The notes: generated by a model from the letters alone, not told the origin. Counted from the first letter of the stretch, positions 46,004 to 58,960 are shown. The stretch: 64,000 nucleotides of DNA from Corylus avellana (GCF_901000735.1 NC_081542.1:39723321-39787320), one strand, 5' to 3'. Numbers and translations: made by a program.

Positions 46004-46650
46004 GGAAAAATATAAAAAAGTCCTCCAAAGTAACAGCTGTTTGCGATAGTCCCACAATATTTAAAAAGTACTAAAGTAACCCATCAAACTATTAAAATGT
46101 ATCAAAAAGGCCACTTTTTTTTTTTTTTTTATTCCTCTAATACCCATATTCTTTTAACAAATAAAATAATAAAATAATTGTAAAAAAAAAACCAAACAAT
46201 TTGATAAAAAAAAAAAAAACCAATGAGTGAATCAATATATAAAAAATAAAAAAATAAAAAAGTTTTTTAGAATAAATAAATAATTAGTCATTGTAGTTGA
46301 CTTAAATTACAAATTGTTTATGTCATATGAAAGTAAAATCAAATGTTCTTGAGATATTCCAAAGAAAAAAAAATTTAGTCCCTGGAGTCAAATTCCATTC
46401 AAAAATTATTTTTATTCACCCATTGGTTTTTTTAAAAAAAAAAAAAAAAAAAAAAATTGTTTGCTTTTTTTTTATTATTATTATTTTATTTATTAAAAGA
46501 ATAGGGGTATTATAGGAATCTAAAAAATAAGTGGCATTTTTGATAGATTTTGATAGTTTGATGGCTACTTTAGTACTTTTTGAATATTGTGGGACTCTAT
46601 CGCAAACAGCTATTAGTTTGAGGGTTTTTTATTTTTTAATATTTTTTGTA
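46004..46650. mobile_element. Long-TIR MITE (about 650 bp), Mutator-like in style
   Basis: The left arm (GTCCTCCAAAGTAACAGCTG, gcgatagtcccacaatattt) and the right arm (aaatattgtgggactctatcgc, aacagctattag) are long inverted repeats. The inner part is A/T tracts. The target duplication is not clear because the right flank does not resume the LTR sequence. Confidence 0.75.
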
Positions 46651-46952
46651 ACCAAGATCATCATCAAGAATGAGAGACAAAATGTAGTCCTTTAATATTG
46701 CCTTCTCCTTCTACAAATCACCATCTTCTTCTTCACAAATCTCCATCTTCATTTTCTATATTTTATCATTGTATCATAGCCTATTGGCTAGCGCCTTTCT
46801 TCCGCATCCTGGTATTTTTTTCATTTGGCTCCAGCACAGCCATAGCCCACACGGGCAGTGTCTGAAGAAAGCTCTAAAAGAGTTATTCTTACCATTGGTT
46901 AAAATTGTTCAAACACCTCACTCCAAATATCTCCCAAATTAGACTTAATGTA

Positions 46953-47035
46953 TGTAGGGGTGTTAAGTGAGCAAGCCACTCGCGAGCGAGTTTGGGATCG
47001 GCTCATATAAGCTCGGCTGCATAAACATATTCCAA
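46953..47035. repeat. hAT-like terminal fragment
   Basis: TAGGGGTGTTAAGTGAGCAAGC followed by gctcg-rich sequence resembles 23625-23800; only this end is seen before a GA repeat and the gap. Confidence 0.5.
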
Positions 47036-47166
47036 GAGAGAGAGAGAGAGCAATAATTAAAAAGACTCCGATTCAATTAGAGTAGACCCAAACGAAAGGA
47101 AGAAAAATCAAGCAAAAGCTATTGAGAGAGATTTCGAAAGGAAAGACAGAAACTATTGAAGAATCA

Positions 47167-47266
47167 NNNNNNNNNNNNNNNNNNNNNNNNNNNNNNNNNN
47201 NNNNNNNNNNNNNNNNNNNNNNNNNNNNNNNNNNNNNNNNNNNNNNNNNNNNNNNNNNNNNNNNNN
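47167..47266. other. Assembly gap (100 N)
   Basis: A run of exactly 100 N. Confidence 0.99.
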
Positions 47267-47632
47267 GATATGGATCGTCACGACTGAAGTGGCTGGGGCT
47301 GCTTCGGAGTTGCTAGCTGTGGTGGCCAGATCTGGCCGGAGAAACTCCACAGGACCTTTTTGGATCAAAAACTGGCGTAAGCCGGTGGCTCTGATACCAT
47401 GATAAAATATATAAATATATTAAGCAGAAGTATGTAATAGACTACATTATATTGAGACTGATTAGATTAAGAGTATTTCATAGGCCTCTATTTATAGAGA
47501 TGCTATGAGTCATAGGCAAGTAACCTAGTAGACTAAGGAAAGGTAAGCCTAGTAGGCTAAGGAAATCCTAGAATCCATAAAGAAGAAAATAACCCTAGAA
47601 TAATAAACAACCCTAACATAATATTCTTAACA
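47267..47632 (-). mobile_element. Copia-type 5' end: LTR (47400-47632), primer site and start of leader
   Basis: On the minus strand an LTR runs from TGTTAAGAATATT (47632) to TTTTATCA (47400). It is followed at once by TGGTATCAGAGCC (47387-47399), the tRNA-Met primer site, and about 120 bp of leader up to the gap. No coding part is seen, so the body must lie in the gap or be deleted. Confidence 0.78.
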
Positions 47633-48212
47633 CCCTTTAATGCCGAGATTATTTGGCAAAGTTCCTTAGCACCCAAGGCAACCGGTTGGTATAGTCTTGT
47701 TTGACTGCTCGCCTCAAAATCTTGATTAACAAGGCGAGATTCAAACATTACAGGCAAGAGAAACATAAAAATGACGCACAACCACAACCTTTAAGTGTGC
47801 CATTAATTTTCTCTCAAAGGTTATGGAGGTTCTCAAAGGCATGATGTGGCTGCTATATATGTTAAATTACCATTTATTCCAAAAGCTTAAGCTTATAGGA
47901 AGAGATAAATTTAATCACTTAATCATTACTTTAACACTCCTTCTCACGTATGGGCTCTAACTCCCTTCTTAATAGGTGAGGCCTAACACGTGAAATATTT
48001 AATTTAAATGGGAGGTGAATTGACAGAGTTAAGGTTTGATACCATGTTAAATTACCATTTATCCCAAAAATTTAATTTCTTCCAATAGCTTAAGCTTTTG
48101 GGGTAAATAGTAATTTAACAATATATAGGCCATTAATTTTCGTGTTTTGTCTTCTTATGCGTGCTACTGTTATATTTGAGCTCGAATTTTCATTGATTTT
48201 GTAACATAAACA

Positions 48213-48251
<39 letters not shown>

Positions 48252-48591
48252 CCAATGGCATTGGAATCTTCAATTTGAAGTCTTCCTTTTGATTCTCCAA
48301 TGGCATCGATCAATATTTGGTTAGCTACGTGCATAAGCAGTCGATCCAAGTCATGAGAGTTTGGCCATATCTATATTTGTGGGCCAGATAATTAAAGACA
48401 TCATTTTTAACCCTCCCCTAATCTTCTTCCCCCTCTGTCTTGTTCGTGAAACACGGTTCAAATTCTGCAAAAGATTCACTTATTTTGACCAAATAAATCA
48501 AACTCTTTCTGTCTCCAACTTTGGACATTTTGTCTTTCTGTGAATATGGTGACCAAATGATCCGAGCTAGAGAAAATAAATTGGTGGATCA

Positions 48592-48630
<39 letters not shown>

Positions 48631-49421
48631 CACTATCGATCTAATCTAATGCATCTCTAAATTTTAAAATTTTTTAGAATATTAATTAAACGGTTAAATT
48701 TTACTCTTATAATAAATGTAAGGCGTTCATTAGTGGGCAGCTCAGAAGGTGAACGTTACTCCACTTAAATGAGTGACATCCACCTCAATAATACTACACT
48801 AAATGGCTAGCAAAATATGTTTTGATGGTGCCTCCTATTTAGATGTGAAAAATTACTAGACAATTTGGGTTTTGGTTTTCTCAGCGCGTCGAAGCTAATG
48901 TGTGAGAACGCGTGGTATTCAGACAAGATCTCTCTCTTTTCGGTTTTCTGAGTGCATAAGATATTTAGACAATGAATATTGAGGATAGCGCTCTAGTTGC
49001 GTGCTCCACTGCTGAAGAAGTTGTTGATTCATATTATTTTGAGAAAACAAAAACAAGTATAGAGCTCTAACTTCTTAATTATAAAAAATAAATAAAAAAT
49101 AAAAAATGGTCATGCGGCCATCCGTATCTAATTGAGTCAGCCGCATAGACATCCTTAGCCTGTAAGGGTGGCCGCGCCCATGACCATCCCTGGCCCATAG
49201 AGGCATGTGGACACGCGACCACCTATGTTCTGTTATGGTGACTGAACGACAAACTCTAACTAGTCTACAAGTGGTCGCACAACCACCCTTCTCTTCTGCA
49301 ATGATGATGTTTGGTCCTGGTTTATTACTTTTTCTCCCCAATTGTCCCTTCTTTTTTCAATGGAAAAGAAAAAAAATTATGAGATGGTCGACTCACATGC
49401 CTGGGCTGAAGAATATTTCTT

Positions 49422-49462
<41 letters not shown>

Positions 49463-50310
49463 TTGAAGATAGGCAGCAGAGCCCAACCTTGCACCTAGTG
49501 GGCTGGGGCTGGCGTTTAATATGCATATATTTTCTTGGACCATGGCCCATTGCTGATCTTTGGAATACCGGTTGAAGAATTAGCTGGTCAACCCAAGTTC
49601 AGCCCATACGCGCCAATTCTTGAGACTTTGACCCTCTTTCTCCCTTTCTCCCCTTGGCGGTTTTTAATGACCATGTCATATTCTTCTTTCCCATTCTTTT
49701 ATTTTTATTATTATTATTTTCAGTTTTAAGTTCATCTTTCCCATTCAACCATTAAGAATGTGACCAAAACTTATTAAAAAAAAAAAATGTGAGAAAAAAA
49801 TATTTTTTTTAGTTTGCTTTGTATTTTTTTAGAATGTTTAGAGTTATATGAATTTTTATTTGCACTAAAATATAATAAGTATCACATCAATAATATTATA
49901 AATTAATGCTTTTTTTTTTAATTTATATGAAATAAATCAAAGTTAAGAGTCTTTTTTTTTTTTTTTTTTAATTCATTAGAATGGTTTTATGAAAAAAAGT
50001 TTTGTTCATTTGTATGATTTACTCGAATATTTTTTAAAATTTTTTGTTTTTGAAAGCAAAATAAGATACAAATTTATTTGATTGGTGTCCAGAAAATGAA
50101 TAGAAACGCTTTCAAAACACCAAAGAGATAATTAAACATTAAACATGACGTGAAATAATTTAGTAATGTACTGATGTATGACTTTAAATGTTTTTTATTT
50201 TATTTAAAAATGTGAGATATATTTTTATACATATTTTTTAACTTAATAATAAAAAGTAAGATGAAGATGCGTTTAAATTTTAAAATTAAATTATAATGAA
50301 GAATCCCGTA
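47633..50310. other. AT-rich intergenic stretch with microsatellites, no gene
   Basis: (TA)n runs are at 48219-48249 and 48596-48629 and a poly-T run at about 49423-49457. The repeated phrase ctcccttcttaataggtgagg/taccatgttaaattaccatttat (47940-48120) may be part of an old element. All open frames are short and low-complexity. Confidence 0.6.
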
Positions 50311-50430
50311 CATATAAGCTAGTTATTCAATAAAAGGAGATCCCCTGTTATTAAAAATGGAGCTAAAATGAAAGTTACTATTTTTAGCATGAACGAGGTC
50401 ACTTTCTATATGGAACTAATTAAAATCATT
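50310..50430 (+). repeat. Dispersed repeat, inverted partner at 63490-63630
   Basis: ttattaaaaatggagctaaaat, tttttagcatgaacg and actttctatatggaactaatta recur reverse-complemented near 63500-63620. It directly precedes the LINE leader, so it may be part of the LINE 5' region. Confidence 0.7.
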
Positions 50431-50559
50431 GAGATCGCTAAATTCAAAGTTGTCAACCCGACTTGTTCTCTCTGGAATCTTTGCTTCCTTTCCTAAGACT
50501 TTTGTCTTCTTCTTCCCCTCCAAACTCAACCTTTCTCTCTTCCTCTCTATCCCTTGATC

Positions 50560-51242
50560 ATGGAAGTTCTCATTGCCCAAATGGAGGCCTTCTCCTGGGA
50601 AGATCCCTCCTCCCAAATAGAAACTTTCCCCTCTGAAACTGTTATTGATGAATGTTTGCCACTTATAGGGCATATCATCTCTAAAAAAAATCACAATAAT
50701 CAATCTATCAATGCAGCTCAATCAAAGCTTGGGACTTTGCTATCCCTTTCTCCTTTACTGTCCTTGGTCCTAACAAGTTCTTGCACAAATTCAGCGAGCA
50801 AGTTCATATTGACAAAATCCACAAGCAAGTTACATGGAATGTCAATGGCTCACTTCTTACCCTTCAGCACTGGTCTCCTATGGCTACGATGGGTAAGCTA
50901 ACTATCAAAAAGTTTCATTTTTGGATCCAAGTTCATGGACTTCCTCCGGTCAACATGTCTTTGAGGAATGCCATTGCCATTGGTGAAGGCTTGGGAAACT
51001 TTATCAAGGTGGAAGATACAAGTGAAGCTCGGTTAACTTTTAGAAGTTATCTCAGAATACTTGTGGAAATTGACGTGCATGAGCCTTTGAAACCAGGTTT
51101 TCCTTTTCGAAGAGAAAGAGGTGAGTCTACTTGGATTTATCCGAAGGATGAAAGGTTAGATATATTTTGCACTAATTGTGGAAGAATTGGCCACAAGAAC
51201 CAAAGTTGTATAGCTTCTCCAGAAGAAAGTTTCACAAGGAAA
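50560..51242 (+). pseudogene. LINE ORF1 (gag-like) fragment with DUF4283-type region and zinc knuckle
   Basis: The ATG at 50560 starts MEVLIAQMEAFSWED, and the frame changes near 50780 into HKFSEQVHIDKIHKQVTWNV. The segment FHFWIQVHGLPPVNM ... GEGLGNFIKVED is the DUF4283 style of plant non-LTR retrotransposon ORF1. It ends in a CCHC knuckle CTNCGRIGHKNQSC. The reading frame stops at 51243-51245, exactly where the LTR of the next Copia begins, so the LINE was cut by that insertion. ORF1 proteins bind the element RNA. No LINE RT is present. Confidence 0.78.
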
Positions 51243-51736
51243 TGAGAAAAATAAGAGAATAGGTTTAGAAGGACAAAGAGCTTCTCAAAAACATGAGTTG
51301 CTCTAGCCATATGACTCTTCTATATATTTAGGAGAAATACAACGGTACAATTTTTTTTCTATGGAAAACTCCTAACGGTAACACTAGATAATATTGGAAA
51401 GTTCATATTACAAAGGGTAAGCAATCTTCTCTTGGTCCACGTCTATAGCATTGAAGTCTCCAACGGTCACTTGAGCAAACATAGGAATATCTCTGTCTAG
51501 GTCCTCTATATATGGGACGTTTGCAACAGCTGGGTCCACCCTTTCTAAACACATCCACATGAGTTGAAGTCTTCAACGGTACATTGAGAAATTATAGCAA
51601 TATCTTGTCTAAGTCCACCAGGTATGAAATATTTGCAACGGCTAGTTCCACACTTCCTAAACCAATTAATCTCTTTTCCATAATTCTTGGTGAAGCTCAA
51701 TCTGTAGTGGATTCTTTTGATTCTTTTGCTTTATCA
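51243..51736 (-). repeat. 3' LTR (about 494 bp)
   Basis: On the minus strand it starts TGATAAAGCAAAAG after the polypurine tract and ends TTATTTTTCTCA at the LINE border. With one copy only, the inner edge is firm and the outer edge is inferred from TG...CA ends. Confidence 0.72.
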
Positions 51737-51744
51737 CTCCCCCT

Positions 51745-54700
51745 CAAGCTGGAGGGCGGCGGAGGTAGAACTCCAAGCTTGATTCGAAGAGTATGAAAGT
51801 GGTCCTTAGAGAGTGCCTTGCTGAGAATATCAGCCACCTGTAAAGCAAAGGGGACACAGCGAGTAATAAGAGCACCAGCAACAACTTTTTCACGAACATA
51901 GTGAATATCAAGCTCAATATGTTTGGTGCGAGCATGAAAATCTAGATTCACTGTCATATGAAGGGCAATAATATTGTCACAAAATAATGTAGGAGGAAGA
52001 TGTAGTGTAAGGCCGATATCACGGAGCAAATAAGTAATCCAAGTGATTTCAGCTGCAGTGGAGGCCATGGCTAAGTATTCAGCTTCAGCACTCGACCGAG
52101 AAACCGTGGGCTGCTTCTTGGAAGTTCAAGAGATATAGCTTGAGCCCAAATAAATAGAATAGCCAGTTCTAGATCGTCGCGTGTTAGGGCACCCAGCCCA
52201 ATCAGCATCAGAAAAACCATAGAGATTAAGGGATGAGTAGGATAGTAGTCTTATTCCATAATGCAACGTACCTTGGAGATAACACAAGATGCGTTTGACA
52301 GCTTGAAGATGAGACAATCCAGGTAAATGCATAAATTGACAAACAAGATTGACAGCATATGTGAGATCAGGCTGAGTCAATGTGAGATATTGTAGAGCAC
52401 CAATAAGACTACAAAAATATGTGGCATTAACAAGAGAGTCATCCTTACTGTGTAGCTTAAGCTTTTGAGCAAGGGGAGTGCCAATAAGGTTGCAACTAGA
52501 CATGGATGCCTTGGAAAGAATATCATGGGCATACTTTTGTTGGGAGAGGAATAGGCCACCAGAAAAAGGGAATAACTTCAATACCCAAGAAAAAATGTAG
52601 AGGTCCTAAGTCTTTCATGCAAAATTCTGTGCTTAACTGAGAAATAAGGTTAGTCAAAAGAGAAGATTGATTACTAGTAACAATTATATCATCAACATAA
52701 ACCAAAAGGAGAATGAGAGTAGAATTAGTTCGAAAAATAAATAAAGATGAATCAGCTCTACTAAATGTGAAACCAAGGTGTAAAAGAAAAGAGCTAAAAC
52801 GATCAAACCACACACGAGGTGCTTGTTTGAGTCCGTAAATAGCTTTGCGAAGGCGACATACATGAGTGGAAAAAGTAGGATTGGAAAATCCAGGAGGTTG
52901 TTTCATGTAAACAACCTCTTTAAGATGTCCATGCAAGAAGGCATTTTTAACGTCCAATTGCCAAATGGGCCAACCATGAGTAACAACTAGGGAAAGGACA
53001 AGCCGTATAGAAGTTGGTTTAATAACAGGACTAAAGGTTTCAGTGAAATCTATACCTTCCAATTAACTGTAACCTTTAGCAACCAACTTGCCTTTAAAAC
53101 GCTCAACAAAGCCATCAGATTTGAGTTTAGTTTTGAAGACCCATTTGGAGCCCACGATATTCATAGAATCGTGACGAGGAATAAGATCCCAGGTGTGTTG
53201 GTGATGAAGAGCAGTTAGCTCATCTTGCATAGCTTGGAGCCATTTAGGACTTTGTAGAGCTAAAGAGAGATCACGAGGTTCCAAGGGAGATGATGAGCGT
53301 GAACTGACTAAGCCATGGTGTGTACGAGCTTTACGTCGAGTGATCATCAGATGGACATTAAGAGATGACGAGCCTCTAGTGCATGATTCCATAGGAATTT
53401 GAGGCAAATCAATATATAATTCGCCTGGGTGAACATAGATTGATGAAAGGAGCACTTGAGTATTGTTTGATGAATTGTCCACAAGCTGCGAATTTTCAGG
53501 TGAGGGGACTGCTTGAGCATCGGTGCTTTCATCGGTGTTGACAGCTAGAGAAGATTCATCTTGGTACGGTTTGAGCATTTTGGCTGTTTTCATTCGGTTG
53601 ACTGCTACAAGGATTTAAGACTCTGGCTGACAAGTTGATGATGTCTGGTTCATTGGAGGCATCTTGAATGACGTCTGGTTCTCTAGAAGCAGCTTGGATG
53701 TCTTCTGGTTCTCTAGAGGCAGCTTGGATGTCGTGGTGTTATCATTCGGAGGAGCATTCTGGTTGTGGCAAACATGAACAATTGTGGAGTCCATAGGTTG
53801 TTGAAAAATAAAAGATGAGCCCCCAAGTTTTGGTGAGGAGACAACATCCATCTGTGGTGTGGAGTCACCACGTGATAGCCTAGGGGTGACATCCAAGAGC
53901 CCAGCAGATGAAGACAGGAAAAATCCATCTGCAAGTTCTGAAAATGTAGAAAAAAAATACTATTTTCCTGTGTAGGAGAAAACAACAATTTTGGGTTAGT
54001 GTAAGGAAATATTTTTTATTCAAAAATAACATGGCGAGATAAATAAACTTTTTTTGAGGGTGCATGAAGGCATCTATAGCCTTTGTGCATAGGACTATAT
54101 CCAAGAAACACACAAGGGTAGGATTTTGGAGTGAACTTGTTCTTGGCATAGTCACGTAAATAAGGAAAACACCTCCATCCAAAAACCTTCAGAGAGTTAT
54201 AGTCAGGATGAATGCCATGTAATTTAAAAAATGGTGTCTCCATTTGGAGAACTAAGGATGGTAGTCGATTGATGAGATATACAACAGTCATGAAGGCATC
54301 AACCCAAAAATGCTTGGGTAACTATGCATGAAAAAGCATTGTTAGTCTAGTTTCGACAATGTGCCTGTGCTTTCGTTTGGCAACGCCATTTTGTTCGGGT
54401 GTTCCTGGACAAGAAATATGTCGGATAATACCATTTGTTTCCAAGTGAGACCAAAAACCCTTTAATTCAAATCACCACCTTCATCACACTGAAAATTTTT
54501 AATTTTGGACCCAAATTGATTTTCTACCATACGTTGAAAAATGAGGAAGCTATTGAAAAAATAAGATTTTTTTTTTTCAATGGATATAGCCAAGTATATC
54601 TAGTATGATCATCAACAAAAAACACATAATATTTGTAAATTTGTACAGAGGCAATTGGGGCTGGTCCCCATAAATCACAGTGAATTTTTGTGAGAGGAGC

Positions 54701-56259
54701 AAATTCAATTTTATTATGAAGAGGAAAAGGGAGACAACAACTTTTTCCCATTTGACAGCTACTACATAAAGTTTGAGATTTTAACCAACTAGAAACATCA
54801 ATAATTTGTTTAGAAGCTAAATTATGTAAAAGCTTAGGATGAGGGTGGCCAAGCCTCTGGTGCCAACGAGGCTCAAGTGCTCGTCCAGATTTTATTGCTG
54901 CCAAAGCCGTAATTGCTCCCCCTTCATGAAGTGCGTATAAGCCACCTTGGTTATGCCCCGTTGCTAGGATTAGCCCCGTAATTCTGTCCTTGATCTTAAA
55001 ACCAGAAGAAATGAATTCAATAGCACATGAAAGATCTTTAGTTAATTTACTAACATAAATTAAATTTTCTTAATATCAGGCACAACAAGCACATCTTGAA
55101 GTTCTAATTTTCCATGAGAAGAGTTTAGCGTAGTGGTACCAATATGAGAAATAGGCAACAATGAATCATCGCCAACCATCACGTGATCATTACCAGTGTA
55201 AGATTGAGGATTATTAAGATTACCTGGATCGAAGGTCATGTGAGAATTTGCTCCAGTGTTGGTATACCAATTTGGATCAGAATCTCGTGGGTTAGATACC
55301 GTAGTTGCAGCAAAAGCTTGAGAGAGATTTTCATTAGTATCATAGGAATAGTCATACCGATACCAACACTTTGTCGCGATGTGTCCAATGCGTCAACAAA
55401 TTTGACATTGAGGTGTTGAATGAGATTGTTGTTGATTTGGTCGTGAAAAATCCGTTTGAGATGACTGATTTTTTTGTTGTGCAAAACGACCAACAATATT
55501 ATTGTTGGGAAAAGGTGCATATGACTGATTTATTCCACGAGTCATCCCACATCCATGATGAGGGGAAGCTTGATTTGCTGGAGCAAATCCACGTCCTCGA
55601 GAGTTGAAAGAAAACCCTGGATTTCTACCTCGATTCTATCCACAACCCCTTCCACCATTTCGTTGACCAAAAAATGCAAAATTGGGATTGGGATTTGGAT
55701 TAAATCCCTCTTTTTTTTCATTAGTCACAGAACCATATCTCATGTCGTAGCCTTGTAAGGCCATGACGAACTGACTTAATGTGGGAAATGGAGGTTTTGA
55801 CAGCATGGTTATGACAAATACATCATATTTTTTTCCAAGACAATGAGACAGTTGCACAGTCTTGTCTTCATCAGAAATTGGTTTCTTTATGGCTGCAAGA
55901 TTATCACAAATAGATTTAAAAGAAGTGAGATAATTACCTAAGGAAGTAGACTTTAGTTTGGGCATCTGAAGTTGGCGTTTTAACTGAACTTCTCTTTCTT
56001 TGGTTGCCTGAAGATAGATTTCTTCAAGACAACACCACATTTCACGTGCGGTATTTTGGCCAACAACATGTTCGAGAGCTTCTTCTGACAATGTTCCTGT
56101 AATCCAACTGCGTAGCAGCAAATCTATGGATTGCCATTCTTCAAAGTGTTCTCCCTCACATCTCCTCTCCAAAGTTAACAACTCTTCCAATACTAACTTA
56201 ATCAACTCAACCTCTGGTTCCATCTCAATCAATCTAAACCAGAACTTTTCTAGACCCAA
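51745..56259 (-). pseudogene. Copia gag-pol, multiple frameshifts and stops
   Basis: A UBN2-type gag (CEGEHFEEWQSIDLLL, WCCLEEIYLQATK, YDMRYG) lies at 56259-55636. The CCHC knuckle near 55370-55415 has an in-frame stop after its second Cys. The integrase shows HQRLGH ... CSSC and HCDLWGP near 54660, and NGVAKRKHRH near 54380, where the usual catalytic Glu position holds Lys. RT has DVKNAFLHGHL and YVDDIIVT near 52690. RNase H (SDADWAGCPNTRRSRTGY, FCDNIIALHM) ends near 51745. Frame changes occur near 54900, 54520, 54300, 53990, 53600, 53062, 52560 and 52100. Not functional. Confidence 0.87.
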
Positions 56260-56639
56260 TGCTCTCTCAAAAGCTCAAACCTCTCCTCCTATAATATCTT
56301 CCATAAGCCCATCTTCCAAGTTTGTTAGCTCCTCAACCCCAAGGGTTTTAACCACCCCTTCTCAAACACTTTATAATCTCCCGCCAAAAAGTATCCTGCA
56401 ACACGCACATCAGAGAATTCAGAAATTGAGCCATAAAAATACTCATAAAAAATGAAAACAGAGAATTCAGAAATTGAGCCAAACCAACACACATTTAAAG
56501 GAACAAAAAAAAAAAAAAAAAAAAGAAGTTTGCGCTGGGTACCAAAAAGTACAGTGAACCAACAGTACTGCAAAGTTAAATTAAGTGGATAATAATTCAT
56601 AAACTAAATGAGACATAGACATATATTTTTAGCAATATC

Positions 56640-56760
56640 AGAAAGCTAAATATATATATATATATACCTGTTATCTAAGTGTCAACAATTGATCACTTAA
56701 AGGTGTTGATATATATATAAGAAGAGACGTTATAAGCAGTTTTATATATATATATATAAC
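56640..56760. repeat. (TA)n microsatellites
   Basis: Short TA runs at 56651-56665 and 56742-56757, near the candidate peptide gene. Confidence 0.8.
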
Positions 56761-56875
56761 TGCTTTTAACTATTTTCTGCATGGTCTTACGCCCACCATA
56801 TAAATTTACCTCTTCGTCCAAGCTACTCCCATGCACAGCTACAATGATGAGTAAAATCAGTACTGAAACTTTCAT
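56693..56875 (-). CDS. Possible small secreted peptide precursor (uncertain)
   Basis: From the ATG at 56873-56875 the minus strand encodes 60 residues. A strong signal-peptide-like start, MKVSVLILLIIVAVHG, is followed by SSLDEEVNLYGGRKTMQKIV and then low-complexity sequence from a TA repeat. A TATA-like gatataaacccc-style sequence (ttcgtgtgatatatacccc on minus) lies about 210 bp upstream at 57070-57090. Acidic start plus GGRK-type basic motif recalls plant RGF/GLV-like precursors, but no mature peptide motif is visible. If real, the coding part would need a second exon downstream. A larger overlapping minus frame (57238-56693) and a plus frame (56781-57188) look like chance. Confidence 0.3.
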   Translation of the reverse strand: MKVSVLILLIIVAVHGSSLDEEVNLYGGRKTMQKIVKSSYIYIYKTAYNVSSYIYINTFK

Positions 56876-57544
56876 CAGTTTAAAGAGGATAGCCGTTTTT
56901 TTGATGCACAAAGAAAAACCTAGCAAGAATATTGATGAATTGTATGAAACAAAGGCCCAAATATATAAAGCATGGAAAATTCTCCTAGGTTCAAAGGCTT
57001 CATTAAACAATAATGATACGGCGCCGTCGCAAGATGACAAATCCAACGATGGATCCTTGTCTTTTCTCTTTGGGGTATATATCACACGAAGAACGACTCG
57101 TCTTTGTCCCCACTTGATGAGCACCCATTTTTCTGATTTTTTGCTCCTATATATCTTCTCTGCTTCCTCTTTGTCTCTTCTTTCTTGACTGGAGTCCAGG
57201 TGTTGTTGACTTGGTCGTCCACTGTTCTTTACATACAAACTCTAATTGGGCAGTTGGTGAAATTAATTTTTTTTTTTAAAAAAAAAAGGTCACTATTTTT
57301 TTGTTTGATAATGAAATCCCCACGGGCAGATGTTTCTTGTCCACTTTGGATGATGGAGAATATCTTTCCACATGGTTGCTCATAAAAAAAACTTCTCCTT
57401 TTGATTCTTAATTAATTGGCTTCATCATGCATGTTGTTGTTTGTTTTCTTGTTAATTGCTTATCCAATATATAGTGCTTGTGTTTTTCAGCTCTTTTCCA
57501 GAATCCTAATGGATCTCTTTTAATTCCTTACTTGAGTTTTTTGA

Positions 57545-57785
57545 CGTGTCATGATGTCTGACACGTCAGAAAACTTTTCTGACGTGGTATTTCTGATGTG
57601 TGTTAAATGTCAGATACATAGGAGTCAATAATTTTTTTTTTTAACGTGTTCCTGTGTAGCACGTCAGAATTTTCTGACATGTCAATTTTGGCATGTCAGT
57701 AAAATTTTGACGTGTTACATTATAACACGTCAGAAATTAACTGACGTGTTAAAATTGACACGTCAGTAAATTTTAAAAAATTAAT
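57545..57785. repeat. CACTA-type subterminal repeat cluster, no termini
   Basis: At least ten copies of TGACGTGTYA or its complement (gacgtgtcatg, gacacgtcaga, aacacgtcaga) lie in both orientations. It resembles 60250-60500 and is probably a truncated copy of the same family. Confidence 0.68.
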
Positions 57786-58200
57786 TAAAAAAAAATTATT
57801 TTTCTTTTTTTAATTTTTTCTGGAATTTTTCTCATTGCTCACACCCAGACAATGGGACATCATAGGTTGATCTTCCTGGCATGGCGCATGGGCATACACC
57901 AGTAATTTTATTTAACGTATTTAAAAATTTGGTTATACAGAATACAAATTCCGTATAACTAAATTTTTAAAAACCTACAAAATAAGTTTCAAAATTACCA
58001 AAATTTTGATAAACAAATTAAAAATCATACACAAATCCTAGATAAACTAACTTAAGCATGTTCTAATAAACAAATTCATAAACAGATCATCATAAAGAAA
58101 TTAAACATCATTCAAAAATAACAAACTAAATTCTTAAGCATATCTTGATAAACAAATTAAACATCGTAAATCCTAATAAACGAATTAAACATCATGCTCT
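57786..58200. other. AT-rich spacer, no gene
   Basis: The phrase gataaacaaattaaacatc recurs several times (58012-58190), an irregular short repeat. Nothing else is recognised. Confidence 0.5.
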
Positions 58201-58204
58201 ACTA

Positions 58205-58352
58205 TCTTGTACTTCATATTTGATAGTGAATTTCTTTATAATTGTCTTTGTTAATTGACATATCTCATATTGAGGGAACCACTTAAATCCTAGTATTATC
58301 TATGTATGATTGTCTTTTCTTATTTAACATAATTGTGGTCTTTTGCACAACA
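58205..58352 (+). repeat. Copia LTR 3' end and decayed primer site
   Basis: Similar to 63050-63195 (gtacttcatatttgatagtg ... ttgtggtcttttgcacaaca). It is followed by agtagtatagagct, which looks like a mutated tRNA-Met primer site, and then by a gag start. So this is the end of a 5' LTR on the + strand. Confidence 0.65.
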
Positions 58353-58396
58353 AGTAGTATAGAGCTAAGGTTTGAGATTCAAATTGAAGATAAATA

Positions 58397-58960
58397 TGAC
58401 AAGTACCAAGAATGAAGTGGAGAAGTTGAATGAAAAGAACAATTTCTTTCTTTAGCAGAGAATGATAAATGATCTTTTGATTTAGCAAGGAATCTACAAG
58501 ATGTTACTGGGAAATACGAAGAAACACAAGAAGATGAATGATGATGATTGGAAAGAGATGGACGCGAAGGCTGCCAGTGAAATCCATCTTAATTTTTCAA
58601 ATAAAGTCATTCACATTGTGATTGATGAATTAAAAGTAGAGTTAGTTTGGCAGAAATTAGAGAGTATGTATATGTTAAAGAATTTGATGAATAAATTAAA
58701 CGTGAAAAAGCAACTATATGGTTTACAAATGGAGGAAAATACAAATTTGACAAAGCATCTCAACAAATTCAATATGTTGAATACATATATAGTTGTTTAA
58801 TTTTGGAGTGAAGATTGAAGATAAGATAAAACGATACTTCTGTTGGTATCGCTTCCCCTTTCTTATGATCACATGGTTACAAGATTGCTGTATGGTAGAG
58901 AGATTCTGGCGTTTGAAGAGGTGACCATATCTCTCTTATCATATGAGAGGTAAAGCAAAC
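58397..58960 (+). pseudogene. Copia (Tork/Tnt1-like) gag fragment
   Basis: It begins MTSTKNEVEKLNE with stops soon after (58456, 58482). Then a 99-residue open part, 58501-58800, reads KEMDAKAASEIHLNFS, LVWQKLESMY and NLMNKLNVKKQLYGLQMEE, typical Tork gag. It shifts frame at about 58800 and continues with LLYGREILAFEEV. Nothing of pol follows; a CACTA element starts at 59038. Confidence 0.8.

Larger units (their letters stand above)
51243..56330 (-). mobile_element. Copia retrotransposon with 3' LTR, 5' LTR not found
   Basis: On the minus strand: gag, zinc knuckle, integrase, RT, RNase H, polypurine tract (TTGAGGGGGAG), 3' LTR (51736 to 51243). The 5' part ends in low-similarity sequence near 56330 with no primer site or LTR. 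It is inserted into, or fused with, a LINE fragment on its 3' side. Confidence 0.85.

Noticed and set aside
56781..57188. A 135-residue plus-strand frame opposite the candidate peptide
   Set aside because: No domain, no signal, ordinary codon pattern of antisense sequence; the minus strand has the better leader signal.
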